Source: an uncultured Prevotella sp. (GTDB lineage Bacteria > Bacteroidota > Bacteroidia > Bacteroidales > Bacteroidaceae). Taken from it: a stretch of 64,000 nucleotides of DNA. Shown here one piece after another: positions 52,967 through 61,207 of the stretch. The notes beneath the pieces are model-generated. The model made no database searches. It saw only the letters and a list, made by a program, of their open reading frames with translations, and had not been told where the DNA came from. Both the position numbers and the translations under genes were made by a program. Numbering within the stretch: position 1 is the stretch's first letter; every line of letters starts with the position of its first letter. Location of the stretch: positions 27,535-91,534 of the forward strand of contig ONAR01000014.1 in NCBI GenBank assembly GCA_900315835.1, in the 5' to 3' direction.

Positions 52967-53002
52967 GTTACACGTGTTACATGTTTGTTACACTCGTGTT
53001 AC
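52967..53002. promoter_or_regulatory. Operator-like repeats upstream of the ppk1 operon
   Basis: GTTACACGTGTTAC (52967-52980) and GTTACACTCGTGTTAC (52987-53002), 20 bases apart, each nearly palindromic (ACACGTGT at 52970-52977). A regulator site is inferred from position and symmetry only. Confidence 0.4.
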
Positions 53003-53058
53003 GTGACACAAATGGGGACAAATTCTTACCCTCGCACGGGTTTTGCGTCATCGGTGAC

Positions 53059-53200
53059 AGTGTAGTGGCCGGCCTGGTGCCGGCCACCAGCCGCAACATC
53101 AGCGTGAAAGACTATACTGAGCCCCATGCTGATCTCGTTGATGCGTGGGGACAATGCCATGCCAAGGGCTGGTGGCCGGCACCAGGCCGGCCACTACACT
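53059..53200. repeat. Inverted repeat P3, perfect 34-bp arms
   Basis: Arm 53059-53092 (core GTAGTGGCCGGCCTGGTGCC) is the exact reverse complement of 53167-53200, loop 74 bases. Third member of the family; its end overlaps a 22-bp array. Confidence 0.9.
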
Positions 53201-53263
53201 GCCGCCGGTGATGTACAATACTGCCGCCGGTGACGTACAACACTGCCGCCGGTGACGTACAAC
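53198..53263. repeat. Three 22-bp tandem repeats
   Basis: Units 53198-53219, 53220-53241 and 53242-53263, core CTGCCGCCGGTGACGTACAA; the first differs at two bases. Confidence 0.9.
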
Positions 53264-53355
53264 TCCAAGGACGCTGGCACAAAGGTTTTCCTGGCTTTAA
53301 TTAAAGCCACAGGGTTTGTCGGGTACACCGTGATGAAGTCAGAATCCGTCCGTAG

Positions 53356-53376
53356 GGGCGGGGGTCATCCCCGCCC
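53356..53376. other. GC hairpin
   Basis: GGGCGGGG pairs with CCCCGCCC around GTCAT. Followed by CCCAACCAT, a phrase also seen in the hairpin after pgi (9139-9166), in the opposite arm order. Confidence 0.6.
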
Positions 53377-53528
53377 AACCATTTGCGCGTATATAAAAAA
53401 ACAGACACGCATACAGGAATACCCTTCTGACTTCGTCAATGCGTCACCCTGAATCGGACATAAGTTTATTGGAAAATAGTCACGTACAGACTCAGAGCTC
53501 CTCAGGGAGCGTAAGCATGTACATGCTT

Positions 53529-53660
53529 GAACGACACCACGAGACGGCTTGATCGACACCACGAGACGGCTTAATCGACAAGCTATGGCGACCGCCCTAC
53601 TTAACTATGGCGACCGCCATGCACTACAGTGGCGACCGCCCTACTTAACTGAGGCGACCG
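53529..53660. repeat. Six 22-bp units of two types
   Basis: Units start at 53529, 53551, 53573, 53595, 53617 and 53639. The first two share CGACACCACGAGACGGCTT; the last four end ATGGCGACCG or a variant. The third is a hybrid of the two types (CGACA start, TATGGCGACCG end), so the array changes its motif without losing its 22-bp phase. Confidence 0.9.
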
Positions 53661-53784
53661 CCACGTCTTCTCGCTCAAGCGATTTCGCATTCACACATCG
53701 CCGATATGGAAGCGTCATCCGGCCTGTATCTACCCGACCGGGGATAAACATCTTCATGCGCAACCATCAAGGGGAAACATCAAA

Positions 53785-53822
53785 GACTTGGAGAAGTCCG
53801 GAATTCCGAACTTCTCCAAGTC
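53785..53822 (-). terminator. Terminator of the surface-lipoprotein operon
   Basis: A nearly perfect 19-bp palindrome, GACTTGGAGAAGT pairing with ACTTCTCCAAGTC around CGGAATTCCG. On the minus strand TTTGATGTTT follows. It begins 37 bases after the lipoprotein stop. Confidence 0.75.
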
Positions 53823-53858
53823 TGGGTTGCTTTTCCTCCCCCGAGGGGATATGCCGGC

Positions 53859-55391
53859 TTAGTAGTCGGTGTTCTCAGGGTCGAAGTTGGTCCAGCCCTG
53901 GAGCCAGTTGTCGCCTACATTGAACGCGCCGATGTAGTTGACCTTGGTGAACCAGCTGGAGAGCAGCGAGTTGGTGAAGTCAGCCGCGCCGACGACCGGG
54001 CTTGAAGCCTGAGGCATATAGCCGTTGGTCAGCATGAGGTCGGCGATGTTGGGGTAGACCTTGTTGCCGCTCTGTGCGAGGAAGAATGTAGAGGAGAAGC
54101 TTTTCTTCGTGGCATCATAGACCGGTTTCTTGGAAGCGTCATAGCCGGTGACGAGCTGGTCAACATAACTCTTGTTGGCATCGCTGCCCGTCACATCCAT
54201 ACCTGCGAAATAGATGTTGTTGAGATGAAGCAGGCCCTTGGTGGCAGAGTTCTGGGTGTCGCCCTTCTCGCCGTCGAGGATCAGGCCGATGGGCCAGCCC
54301 ACGGCAACCGAGTTGAAGCAGTTGAGCATCGAAGCGCGGCGAATTTGCATGGCAGCCTGAAAGCGGCCGAGTGCCGAACCGTTGTTGGGGTTGAGGTTGC
54401 CGCCAGTGATGTAGTCGGTCGTATTCTGGAAACTTGCGTCCAGCTTGGTGCCGACGAACGTGATGTTGGAGAAGACAGCCGAAGTGTAGGGCGACACATC
54501 GCCGCCGTCCGACTTGTTGTCGCTCTCGAAGCCGTTGCTCTGTGACGTGTCGGCAATCTTGCTGTCGCGCACCGACAGGCCGAACTGCACCTTGCCGCTG
54601 AAGCCGTTGTCGGTATCGAAGTCATCGTCCCAGCCGCGGTAGGCAATCAGGTACTTGCAGTTGACGGTGCCGCCGAACCACTCATAGGAGTCGTCGTTGG
54701 AATAGCTCACCTGCACATGGTCAATCTGGGTGCCGGAGCCGACCGAGCCAAAGGTAAGACCGTTGATTTCCTTGTCTTTCTCAAAGGGATAGCCGGCAAA
54801 CTCAATGCGCACGTAGCTCAGCGCACCCGAGTTGTCAGCGTCGTCGGTGCCGCCGTGCTTGGTGCGCGGGCCGCCCTCAATCTGCATCTCCGACTGGTTG
54901 TTCTTAGCCTTGCCGCAGAGAATGATGCCGCCCCAGTCTCCGGGCTTGCGGCTGCCCTTGGGCTGCTCAGAAGTGAAAACGATGGGGCTGGCAGCCGTAC
55001 CCTTGGCAATGAGCTTGCCGCCGCGCTCGGCAATGAGGCTGGCCTTGGTATCCTTGTCGCCCTTGATGATGGTGCCGGGCTCGATGGTCAGCTCGGCGCC
55101 GTCGGCTATATAGACCCAGCCCTTGAGCAGGTAGGTGCCCTTCTTCAAGGTCTGCTTGCCGGTGAACACAAATTCCTGGTCGCCATTGCCTATCTCGGTG
55201 CCGTTGGCATCTTCCTTGCCGTTGGTAAAGAGAATGTGGTCGCAGGCATTCAGTCCGCCGTCCTTAGTCCATTTGTAGACCTCAGTCTGAGGGGTAGTTC
55301 CGCCGTTGTCAGAGTTGTCGCTGCTGCAACCGGCCAGCCCGGCGGACAGCATCAGGATGCCGAGACATCCGATAATCATTGTCTTGTTCAT
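53859..55391 (-). CDS. Surface lipoprotein with parallel beta-helix-like body
   Basis: No named gene recognised. 510 residues; lipobox AGLAGC (Cys about 22) followed by a Ser/Asp/Asn-rich spacer. The body has short repeated beta turns of a right-handed helix kind: LTIEPGTIIKGDKDTKASLIAERGGKL, PIVFTSEQPKG, GDWGGIILCG, ALSYVRIEFAGYP, IDHVQVSYSNDDSYEWFGGTVNCKYLIAYRG. It follows the receptor gene at 55398 after six bases, so the two very likely form a receptor-lipoprotein pair at the cell surface. Ligand unknown. Confidence 0.8.
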   Translation of the reverse strand: MNKTMIIGCLGILMLSAGLAGCSSDNSDNGGTTPQTEVYKWTKDGGLNACDHILFTNGKEDANGTEIGNGDQEFVFTGKQTLKKGTYLLKGWVYIADGAELTIEPGTIIKGDKDTKASLIAERGGKLIAKGTAASPIVFTSEQPKGSRKPGDWGGIILCGKAKNNQSEMQIEGGPRTKHGGTDDADNSGALSYVRIEFAGYPFEKDKEINGLTFGSVGSGTQIDHVQVSYSNDDSYEWFGGTVNCKYLIAYRGWDDDFDTDNGFSGKVQFGLSVRDSKIADTSQSNGFESDNKSDGGDVSPYTSAVFSNITFVGTKLDASFQNTTDYITGGNLNPNNGSALGRFQAAMQIRRASMLNCFNSVAVGWPIGLILDGEKGDTQNSATKGLLHLNNIYFAGMDVTGSDANKSYVDQLVTGYDASKKPVYDATKKSFSSTFFLAQSGNKVYPNIADLMLTNGYMPQASSPVVGAADFTNSLLSSWFTKVNYIGAFNVGDNWLQGWTNFDPENTDY

Positions 55392-55397
55392 AGAAAG

Positions 55398-58088
55398 TTA
55401 GAATTTGTATGTAATAATTATGCCTATATTTCTTCCAGGCTTGTATTTCCTTGTTATCTCCTCGACCGTTCGCTTCGAGCCGTCATCGTAGGTGACGTGG
55501 GCGAACTGCTTGTATTGCACGTCTTGCGCGAGCAGGTCGCGCACGTTGAGCTTCAGCTCCCAGTGGCTGCCGAAGGTCTTGGTGGCCGAGAGGTCTATCA
55601 TGTCACGCGGCATCTCGTAGCTGTCGGGGATGCGTGCGTTGTCCTCCTCGCCTGTCGACCCCTCGGAGCGTCCCACGCCGATGATGCGCTTGCCTATGCG
55701 GTTGTACAGCAGGGCGATGCTCAGGCCGCTGGTCGGGTGACGGTAGAACAGCCCCGTATTGATGAGGTAAGGCGACTGGCCCTGCATGGGGCGGTTCTCC
55801 TCATGCGAGCCTGCGGGGAACTTGACGCGGCTCTTGATCAGCGAGCCGTTGAACGAGAGGCTGAAGTTGCGCAGGCCGATGAAGTCAAGCCGCTTGCGGA
55901 TGTCGAGTTCCAGTCCGTAGTTGTTGGCCTGGTTTGCGTTTTTGAACGAATAGATCAGGTCGGTGCCGCCTGCCACAGTGTAGGTCCACTCTATCGGGTT
56001 CTGGAAATGCTTGTAGAAGGCTGCCAGCGAGACAATCTCGCCGTCGGTGGGATAGAACTCATAGCGCAGGTCAAGGTTGTCGATGTAGCTGTTCTTCAGC
56101 TCCGTGTTGCCCTGCACGTTGGAGGCCAGGTCGAAGTCGTAGTACACCGAGGAGCTGACCTCGCGGAACTCAGGGCGGTTGACACTGCGGCCATAGCCGA
56201 AGCGCAGCTGGTGGCGGTTGTTGAACCGGTAGGTGGCGTTGACAGAGGGGAAGAAGTCGTCGCCCTTGTAATGGCGGCTCGTCTCGCTCTTCTCCGTGTC
56301 GCGGGTGTTGGAGATGAGCTCCATGTCGTTATGCTCAAACCTAACACCGGCCAGCACGTTGAGCGCGCCAAAGGGCAGCGTCAGCGAGACGTAGCCGGCT
56401 CCGAGCGTGTTCTTGCCGCGGTAGTTGTTGCGCCACTTCGACAGCTCAAGCATGTAGAGCTTGTCCTGACCCAGATATTCATTATCCGACAGCAGCGTCG
56501 GGATGTCGATATAGCGGAAGCCTGCGGGCAGGCTGTTGTTGTTGGCGTCCCAGTTGTAGATGAACTCGCTGGTGGTGTATTTCCTCGTACGGTATTCGCC
56601 ATAGGCGCCGGTGTGCAGCTTCGGCGTCCAGCCGCCAAGGTGCATGTCGTAGACGTTGTTGACATTGGCCGAGATGATATGCTCGCCCAGTCTGGTCCAC
56701 TCGCGCGAGATGTCGTTGCCCGTGGTGAGGGCGTAGCGGCCGCTCTCGAGCGCGTCGTCGGTGAGGTACCGTCTGCGGTCAGGCAACCGGCGGTTGGCAT
56801 ACGCATAGCCGACACTCCAGTCAAGGGCATCGCCGCCGAGGGTATGCTTGCCGGTCAGCTGACCGTTGTAGACAGTACGGCTCCTATAGTAATATTCTGC
56901 CGATTTCTCAAGGTTGGACTGCGCCGATATGCCCTCACGCCAGGTGTAGCGGGTGTTGGTAAGATGGTTGAAGATGTTCTTCAGCTCATACTTGCTGTTG
57001 CCGTCTCTGGACAGCAGCGTGAAGTTGAGCATCGCCCCGAGGCGCGTGTTGAGGTTGTACTGGTCGTCGGTGCTGTGGCGCAGGTAGTTGGGCTGGTCGT
57101 GGCTCACGTCGTACAGACCATAGAGGTTGTTCTGCATGTCGTGGTTGGTGCGGTACTCGTTGGAATAGTTGACCGCGGCAATCATGCCGAGCTTGCTGCC
57201 GCTGAGGTTCCATCCGCGGGCCATGTCGGCCGACAGTTTCCAGTCGGCCCAGGGCGTTATCTTCTTTGTAAACCACTGGCTGTTGCGGCGGTTGAGCAGG
57301 AACTGCTGGAAATGGGCCTCGTTGTTGTAGCTCAGGCCGGCCGAGACGTTATAGCTGTTTTCCGATGGTATTTCCTTGGTGTTGATTATGATGAAGCCGC
57401 CCGTGAAGTCGGAGGGATACTCGGCCGTCGGCGTCTTGACAATGGTGAGGTTGTCTATCTGCCCGCTCGGCACAATGTCAAACGAGAACGCGCGGCTGTC
57501 AGCCTCACTGCTCGGCACGGCGCCGCCGTTCATCCACACATTGTTATAGCGCTGCGACAGGCCGCGCACCATGACGAACTTGTCATCGATGAGCGACACG
57601 CCCGGCACGCGGCGGATGACCTCACCCGCATTGTTGTCCTGCGACAGCTTGATTTCCTGGGCCGAGATGTTGCTCACGATCACGTCGCTGCGCTTGGTCT
57701 CAAGAATCATGGCGCGCTCGGTGTTGCGGCGCTTCACGCCCGTCACCTGCACGCCCTGCAGCGTCTGCTCGTCGGCCTGCATCCTCACGCTGACCATATT
57801 GGCCGAGGCATCCCTGACAGCCTCTACGCCGTTGAGCGTGCAGGGCTGATAGGACACATATTTTATGGTAAGGTTGTATTTTCCATGTTTCAGGCCAGTC
57901 AGGTGGAATTTTCCGTCGGCATCAGACACTGTCCTGACGGAAGTTCCCGCAACCTCAATGGTTGCTCCTATCAAAGGCTCGTTGGTTTTGGCATCAGTAA
58001 CTATGCCGCTGATATCGTCGGCCAGCATGGTGGCGGCTGTGCCTAACAGCAATCCCGACAAAAGCAGTCCTCTCTTTAAGATCATCAT
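55398..58088 (-). CDS. TonB-dependent receptor with N-terminal carboxypeptidase-like domain
   Basis: 896 residues: signal peptide (about 1-24), carboxypeptidase-D regulatory-like domain (ISGIVTDAKTNEPLIGATIEV, YNLTIKYVSYQPC), plug (VIVSNISAQEIKLSQDNNAGE, RRVPGVSLIDDKFVMVRGLSQRYNNVWMNG) and a long barrel ending GRNIGIIITYKF. It lacks the length (about 1000) and SusD partner of SusC proteins; its partner is the downstream beta-helix lipoprotein. Substrate not known. The barrel reads QLRFGYGRSVNRPEF, common in this class. Confidence 0.9.
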   Translation of the reverse strand: MMILKRGLLLSGLLLGTAATMLADDISGIVTDAKTNEPLIGATIEVAGTSVRTVSDADGKFHLTGLKHGKYNLTIKYVSYQPCTLNGVEAVRDASANMVSVRMQADEQTLQGVQVTGVKRRNTERAMILETKRSDVIVSNISAQEIKLSQDNNAGEVIRRVPGVSLIDDKFVMVRGLSQRYNNVWMNGGAVPSSEADSRAFSFDIVPSGQIDNLTIVKTPTAEYPSDFTGGFIIINTKEIPSENSYNVSAGLSYNNEAHFQQFLLNRRNSQWFTKKITPWADWKLSADMARGWNLSGSKLGMIAAVNYSNEYRTNHDMQNNLYGLYDVSHDQPNYLRHSTDDQYNLNTRLGAMLNFTLLSRDGNSKYELKNIFNHLTNTRYTWREGISAQSNLEKSAEYYYRSRTVYNGQLTGKHTLGGDALDWSVGYAYANRRLPDRRRYLTDDALESGRYALTTGNDISREWTRLGEHIISANVNNVYDMHLGGWTPKLHTGAYGEYRTRKYTTSEFIYNWDANNNSLPAGFRYIDIPTLLSDNEYLGQDKLYMLELSKWRNNYRGKNTLGAGYVSLTLPFGALNVLAGVRFEHNDMELISNTRDTEKSETSRHYKGDDFFPSVNATYRFNNRHQLRFGYGRSVNRPEFREVSSSVYYDFDLASNVQGNTELKNSYIDNLDLRYEFYPTDGEIVSLAAFYKHFQNPIEWTYTVAGGTDLIYSFKNANQANNYGLELDIRKRLDFIGLRNFSLSFNGSLIKSRVKFPAGSHEENRPMQGQSPYLINTGLFYRHPTSGLSIALLYNRIGKRIIGVGRSEGSTGEEDNARIPDSYEMPRDMIDLSATKTFGSHWELKLNVRDLLAQDVQYKQFAHVTYDDGSKRTVEEITRKYKPGRNIGIIITYKF

Positions 58089-58263
58089 CTAATTCTCTTC
58101 TTTTCAAGTTCGATGCAAAGTTACGGCCGCAACATTACAGAGCCTTTTCGATGGTATGATAAAGAGATTACTATGTTGTTACAAAGAAATGACAGCCTCA
58201 CCGGCCACGCATTCTCAAAGGAGTCCAACGCGTCTCGGCTCACTTAAACACACAGAAACAATA

Positions 58264-58293
58264 AAGGGTGAGCCGACAGTCCGGCTCACCCTT
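58264..58293 (-). terminator. Hsp20 terminator
   Basis: AAGGGTGAGCC (58264-58274) pairs perfectly with GGCTCACCCTT (58283-58293); on the minus strand a T-rich tail follows. Confidence 0.85.
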
Positions 58294-58330
58294 CGTATAG
58301 CTCGGCGGCTAAAGGCCGCATCGGCTATTG

Positions 58331-58762
58331 TTATTTGATTTCAATAGCCCTACCCGATTTCTTTTCATCCTCCTTTGTCATCTTAGGCAGCGTGATGGTA
58401 AGGATGCCATCGGCCACCCTGGCGGCAATGCGGCTCTTGTCCACATCATCAGGCAGCGTGTAGGTCTGCTGGTAGTTGCTGTAAGAGAACTCGCGGCGCA
58501 GATAGTGCTCCTTCTTCTTCGGCTCCTCCTCCTTGTGCTCGAGTTTGTTCTCAATGGCGAGCTCCAAGTTGCCGTCAGCATCAAGGCTGACACGTACGTA
58601 CTCCTTCTTAATGCCGGGAACGGCCACTTCCATCGTGTACTTCTCATTGTCCTCCTTTACATTCACTGCGGGCGCTGTGGCATTGGCGCGGCGAAGCGCA
58701 CTGCTCATGAAACCATCACTGAAATCATTGTCAAACCAATCGTTTAATACCGGGAACAACAT
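58331..58762 (-). CDS. Small heat-shock protein, Hsp20/alpha-crystallin family
   Basis: 143-residue ATP-independent chaperone. The alpha-crystallin domain spans about 34-130 (VNVKEDNEKYTMEVAVPGIKKEYVRVSLD ... VADGILTITLPKMTKE) with the characteristic G-I-L motif, and the C-terminus has the IEIK that can dock between dimers. A GGAGG (58772-58776, minus strand) stands 9 bases before the ATG, a strong Shine-Dalgarno that is unusual in Bacteroidetes and fits a stress gene needing high translation. Confidence 0.94.
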   Translation of the reverse strand: MLFPVLNDWFDNDFSDGFMSSALRRANATAPAVNVKEDNEKYTMEVAVPGIKKEYVRVSLDADGNLELAIENKLEHKEEEPKKKEHYLRREFSYSNYQQTYTLPDDVDKSRIAARVADGILTITLPKMTKEDEKKSGRAIEIK

Positions 58763-59064
58763 AAGTCAATACCTCCTATTTATATTTTAAATGTTCAACT
58801 TTTATCGAAGCGATCCGGCTCTCCTTGGCTTACCTTCCGGCTTACTTTGGGTTTGCTTTCAAGCTTCACCCTCAATGCTGCAACTCTCATGCCCATCTGC
58901 GATTAGCGACAGATTGGCACAAAAGCGCGCCATTCTGTCGCACATAGCGGACTAATTACCTTCCGGGGGCAAAACAAATCGGGTAAACCGTCGGGGCTTT
59001 GCGCAAATCGTCGTAAATTTGCAGCATCAACAAATGAAGTAAGCCACATTAACCAACCACCATC
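58763..59064. other. Gene-free stretch between divergent Hsp20 and MATE genes
   Basis: 302 bases. It holds the Hsp20 Shine-Dalgarno and a plus-strand TAAATTTG (59014-59021) that could be the MATE -7 box, 43 bases before its ATG. Nothing else seen. Confidence 0.6.
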
Positions 59065-60387
59065 ATGCGCCGATTAGACCATCGCATCCTCTTGTTGGCT
59101 CTGCCATCGATTATTCAGAACGTCACCGTTCCGCTCCTCGGACTGGTCGACATGACCATCGTGGGTCACCTCGGTTCGGCGCAGGCCATGGGCGCCATTG
59201 CGGTGGGCAGCATGGTGTTCAACGTCATCTACTGGCTGTTGGGCTTCCTGCGCATGGGTACGAGCGGCCTCACCTCGCAGGCTTATGGCCGCAACGACGT
59301 AGCCGATGCCCGACGGTTGCTGCGGCGTGTGCTGCTGCTCTCCTCGGCGCTGGGCCTGACGCTCATCGCCCTGCAGTGGCCGTTGGGGTGGCTCGCCATG
59401 CGCGTCATCCATCCGTCGGCCGACGTCGTTCCGATGGCCCGACTCTATTTCAATATCTGCATCTGGGGTGCGCCCGCCGTGTTGGGCCTGTACGGCCTCA
59501 ACGGCTGGTTCATCGGCTTGCAGGATACGCGCACACCGCTCTATGTGGCCGTAGCGCAGAATCTGCTCAACATCGTGGCCTCAATGAGCTTCGTCTACCT
59601 GCTACGCCTCAACATCGCAGGTGTGGCCCTCGGTACGCTCACCGCCCAGTGGTTCGGCTTCATCATCTCCACCGGCTTTGCCCTGCGCCGCTACCGTAGG
59701 CTCCATCGCGAGCTGCAAGGTGAGGCCCGGCAGCAGGTAACGGGGTGGCGGCGCTTCTTCTCGGTCAACCGCGACATCTTTATCCGCACGCTGTTCCTCG
59801 TGGCGGTCAACCTCTTCTTCACCTCAGTCGGCGCCAGAGAGGGCGACGTCATCCTCTCGGCCAACACGGTTCTGCTGACCTTCTACACGCTTTTCTCTTA
59901 TATCATGGATGGTTTCGCCTTCGCCGGCGAGGCGGTCTGCGGCAGCACCTACGGCAGCGGCGATGTCGAGGCCTTCCGCGCATCGGTCCGGCGACTGTTC
60001 TTCTGGGGTTGGATAATGGTGGCGATCTTCACCGTCATCTACGCCGTCGGCGGCATGCCGCTCGTTCATTTCATGACGACCGAACAGAGCGTGTTGCAGG
60101 TCATCGGCAGTTACTTCACCTGGGTGCTGCTCATACCCGTCTGTGGTATGGCGGCATTCGTCTACGACGGCGTGTTCATCGGCATCACCGCCACGCGCGG
60201 CATGCTCGTATCGAGCGTCACGGCGGCGCTGCTGTTCTTCGCGCTTTTCTTCATCGGCAGAGCACTGCAGCTGCCCGCCAACCACCTGCTCTGGGCCGTC
60301 TATCTGGTCTATCTGCTGGCCCGCGGCGTAATGCAGTTTGGTTGGATGAAGCTGGTGCTCCCTGCTAAATTAAGGGTTAAAGGATAG
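59065..60387 (+). CDS. MATE-family efflux transporter
   Basis: 440 residues, 12 predicted helices in two similar halves; opens ILLLALPSIIQNVTVPLLGLVDMTIVGHLG, a MATE signature (GxVD near residue 28). Exports drugs or metabolites using sodium or proton gradients. In the DinF/NorM branch by eye, but the subtype is uncertain. Followed by a repeat between convergent genes. Confidence 0.92.
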   Translation: MRRLDHRILLLALPSIIQNVTVPLLGLVDMTIVGHLGSAQAMGAIAVGSMVFNVIYWLLGFLRMGTSGLTSQAYGRNDVADARRLLRRVLLLSSALGLTLIALQWPLGWLAMRVIHPSADVVPMARLYFNICIWGAPAVLGLYGLNGWFIGLQDTRTPLYVAVAQNLLNIVASMSFVYLLRLNIAGVALGTLTAQWFGFIISTGFALRRYRRLHRELQGEARQQVTGWRRFFSVNRDIFIRTLFLVAVNLFFTSVGAREGDVILSANTVLLTFYTLFSYIMDGFAFAGEAVCGSTYGSGDVEAFRASVRRLFFWGWIMVAIFTVIYAVGGMPLVHFMTTEQSVLQVIGSYFTWVLLIPVCGMAAFVYDGVFIGITATRGMLVSSVTAALLFFALFFIGRALQLPANHLLWAVYLVYLLARGVMQFGWMKLVLPAKLRVKG

Positions 60388-60398
60388 CATAAGATGCT

Positions 60399-60516
60399 TA
60401 CCAACCGAGGAGCGGTTGCGGAGGATAGCCCGGGGATGAGCGAAGCGATTCCCCGGGGGTGCGGATTGGGGGTAAGCAAAATCATTTTACCCCGTAGGGG
60501 TTGCGGCAAGACGTCA
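60399..60516. repeat. Dispersed repeat R1 between convergent genes
   Basis: Begins TACCAACCGAGGAGCGGTTG, then CCCGGGGA/TCCCCGGG hairpin around GAGCGAAGCGAT (60429-60457), then GGGGTAAGCAAAATC and CCCCGTAGGGG. The first 57 bases recur at 63079-63135. Confidence 0.85.
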
Positions 60517-60546
60517 GCAATAATGAAATACGGATGACGCGTTGGA

Positions 60547-61068
60547 TTAATGGAACGAAGCCGATGCTGAACGCAACTGATCGATGATGTCCTTAGCCAC
60601 CTGCATGGCGTAATCGGCATCCTGACCGATGGGTAGACGGATGTAGTCCTTGCGCGGCTTACGCATCGTCAGCACCACCTGGTAGTCGCCCAACGTGTAA
60701 GGTGTGGCGGTGTTGACCGTCGCCACATCAACAATGTCGTCCATGTTGACCTCGGTGCCGTCAATGATCATCAACTTGCGGTCGCGATAGACCAGGATGT
60801 TGCCGGCCAACTCATTGGCACGTGTGGCGTTGAGCAGGATGCTGTCGTCGGGCTGACCCAATACCGACACCACCATTTCAATCGATTCGAAGCGCTTGAA
60901 TGTCTCCGGAACGTCGGATTGTGACTTATGCCTGAACTTCAGCCACGCATAAGCCAACGGCACTACCAGGAGCGCGAACAACATGGGCTGCTGTAAGCGC
61001 CAGTCTAAAAGGATAACGGCCACAACCAGCAACACGATGTTGCAGACCGTAATGATGTTCTTTTTCAT
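60547..61068 (-). CDS. Small membrane protein with PH-like cytosolic domain
   Basis: Not recognised as a named gene. 173 residues: two hydrophobic helices (ITVCNIVLLVVAVILLDW and PMLFALLVVPLAYAWL), then a soluble beta-rich domain (SILLNATRANELAGNILVYRDRKLMIIDGTEV, DYQVVLTMRKPRKDYIRLPIG) and a final helix (YAMQVAKDIIDQL). This resembles bacterial PH-type domains, only by pattern. Start moved to MKKNIITV. Convergent with the MATE gene; no operon partner. Confidence 0.55.
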   Translation of the reverse strand: MKKNIITVCNIVLLVVAVILLDWRLQQPMLFALLVVPLAYAWLKFRHKSQSDVPETFKRFESIEMVVSVLGQPDDSILLNATRANELAGNILVYRDRKLMIIDGTEVNMDDIVDVATVNTATPYTLGDYQVVLTMRKPRKDYIRLPIGQDADYAMQVAKDIIDQLRSASASFH

Positions 61069-61176
61069 AAAATGTCTATCGATATCGTACATGCTGATAA
61101 CGCCTTTACCTTATTAATATTGCGTTACAAAGACAAAAAAGCGGACCAAACGGCGGCTTTTGTCAGCAGGTTTTTA

Positions 61177-61184
61177 TACTTTTG
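61177..61184 (+). promoter_or_regulatory. -7 box of the glycosyltransferase gene
   Basis: TACTTTTG, 23 bases before the ATG. No -33 box at the expected spacing. Confidence 0.45.
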
Positions 61185-61207
61185 CAGTATCACTTCAACC
61201 AAACCGT

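Larger units (their letters stand above)
52914..53858. other. Gene-free stretch rich in repeats
   Basis: About 945 bases between two minus-strand genes. It holds a -7 box and operator-like repeats, an inverted repeat, two 22-bp arrays, a GC hairpin, a 16-bp palindrome AAGCATGTACATGCTT (53512-53527) and a terminator. No coding region supported. Confidence 0.8.

Noticed and set aside
53529-53660. CRISPR array
   Set aside because: Units abut with no unique spacers, unit length is 22, and no cas genes are in the window. The same holds for the arrays at 4, 4457 and 62296.
54717-58046. 1109-codon open frame opposite the TonB receptor and lipoprotein genes
   Set aside because: GC-rich codon use of the real genes leaves the antisense frame free of stops. 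Real protein signatures lie on the other strand; similar long antisense frames occur over ppk1 and ribBA.
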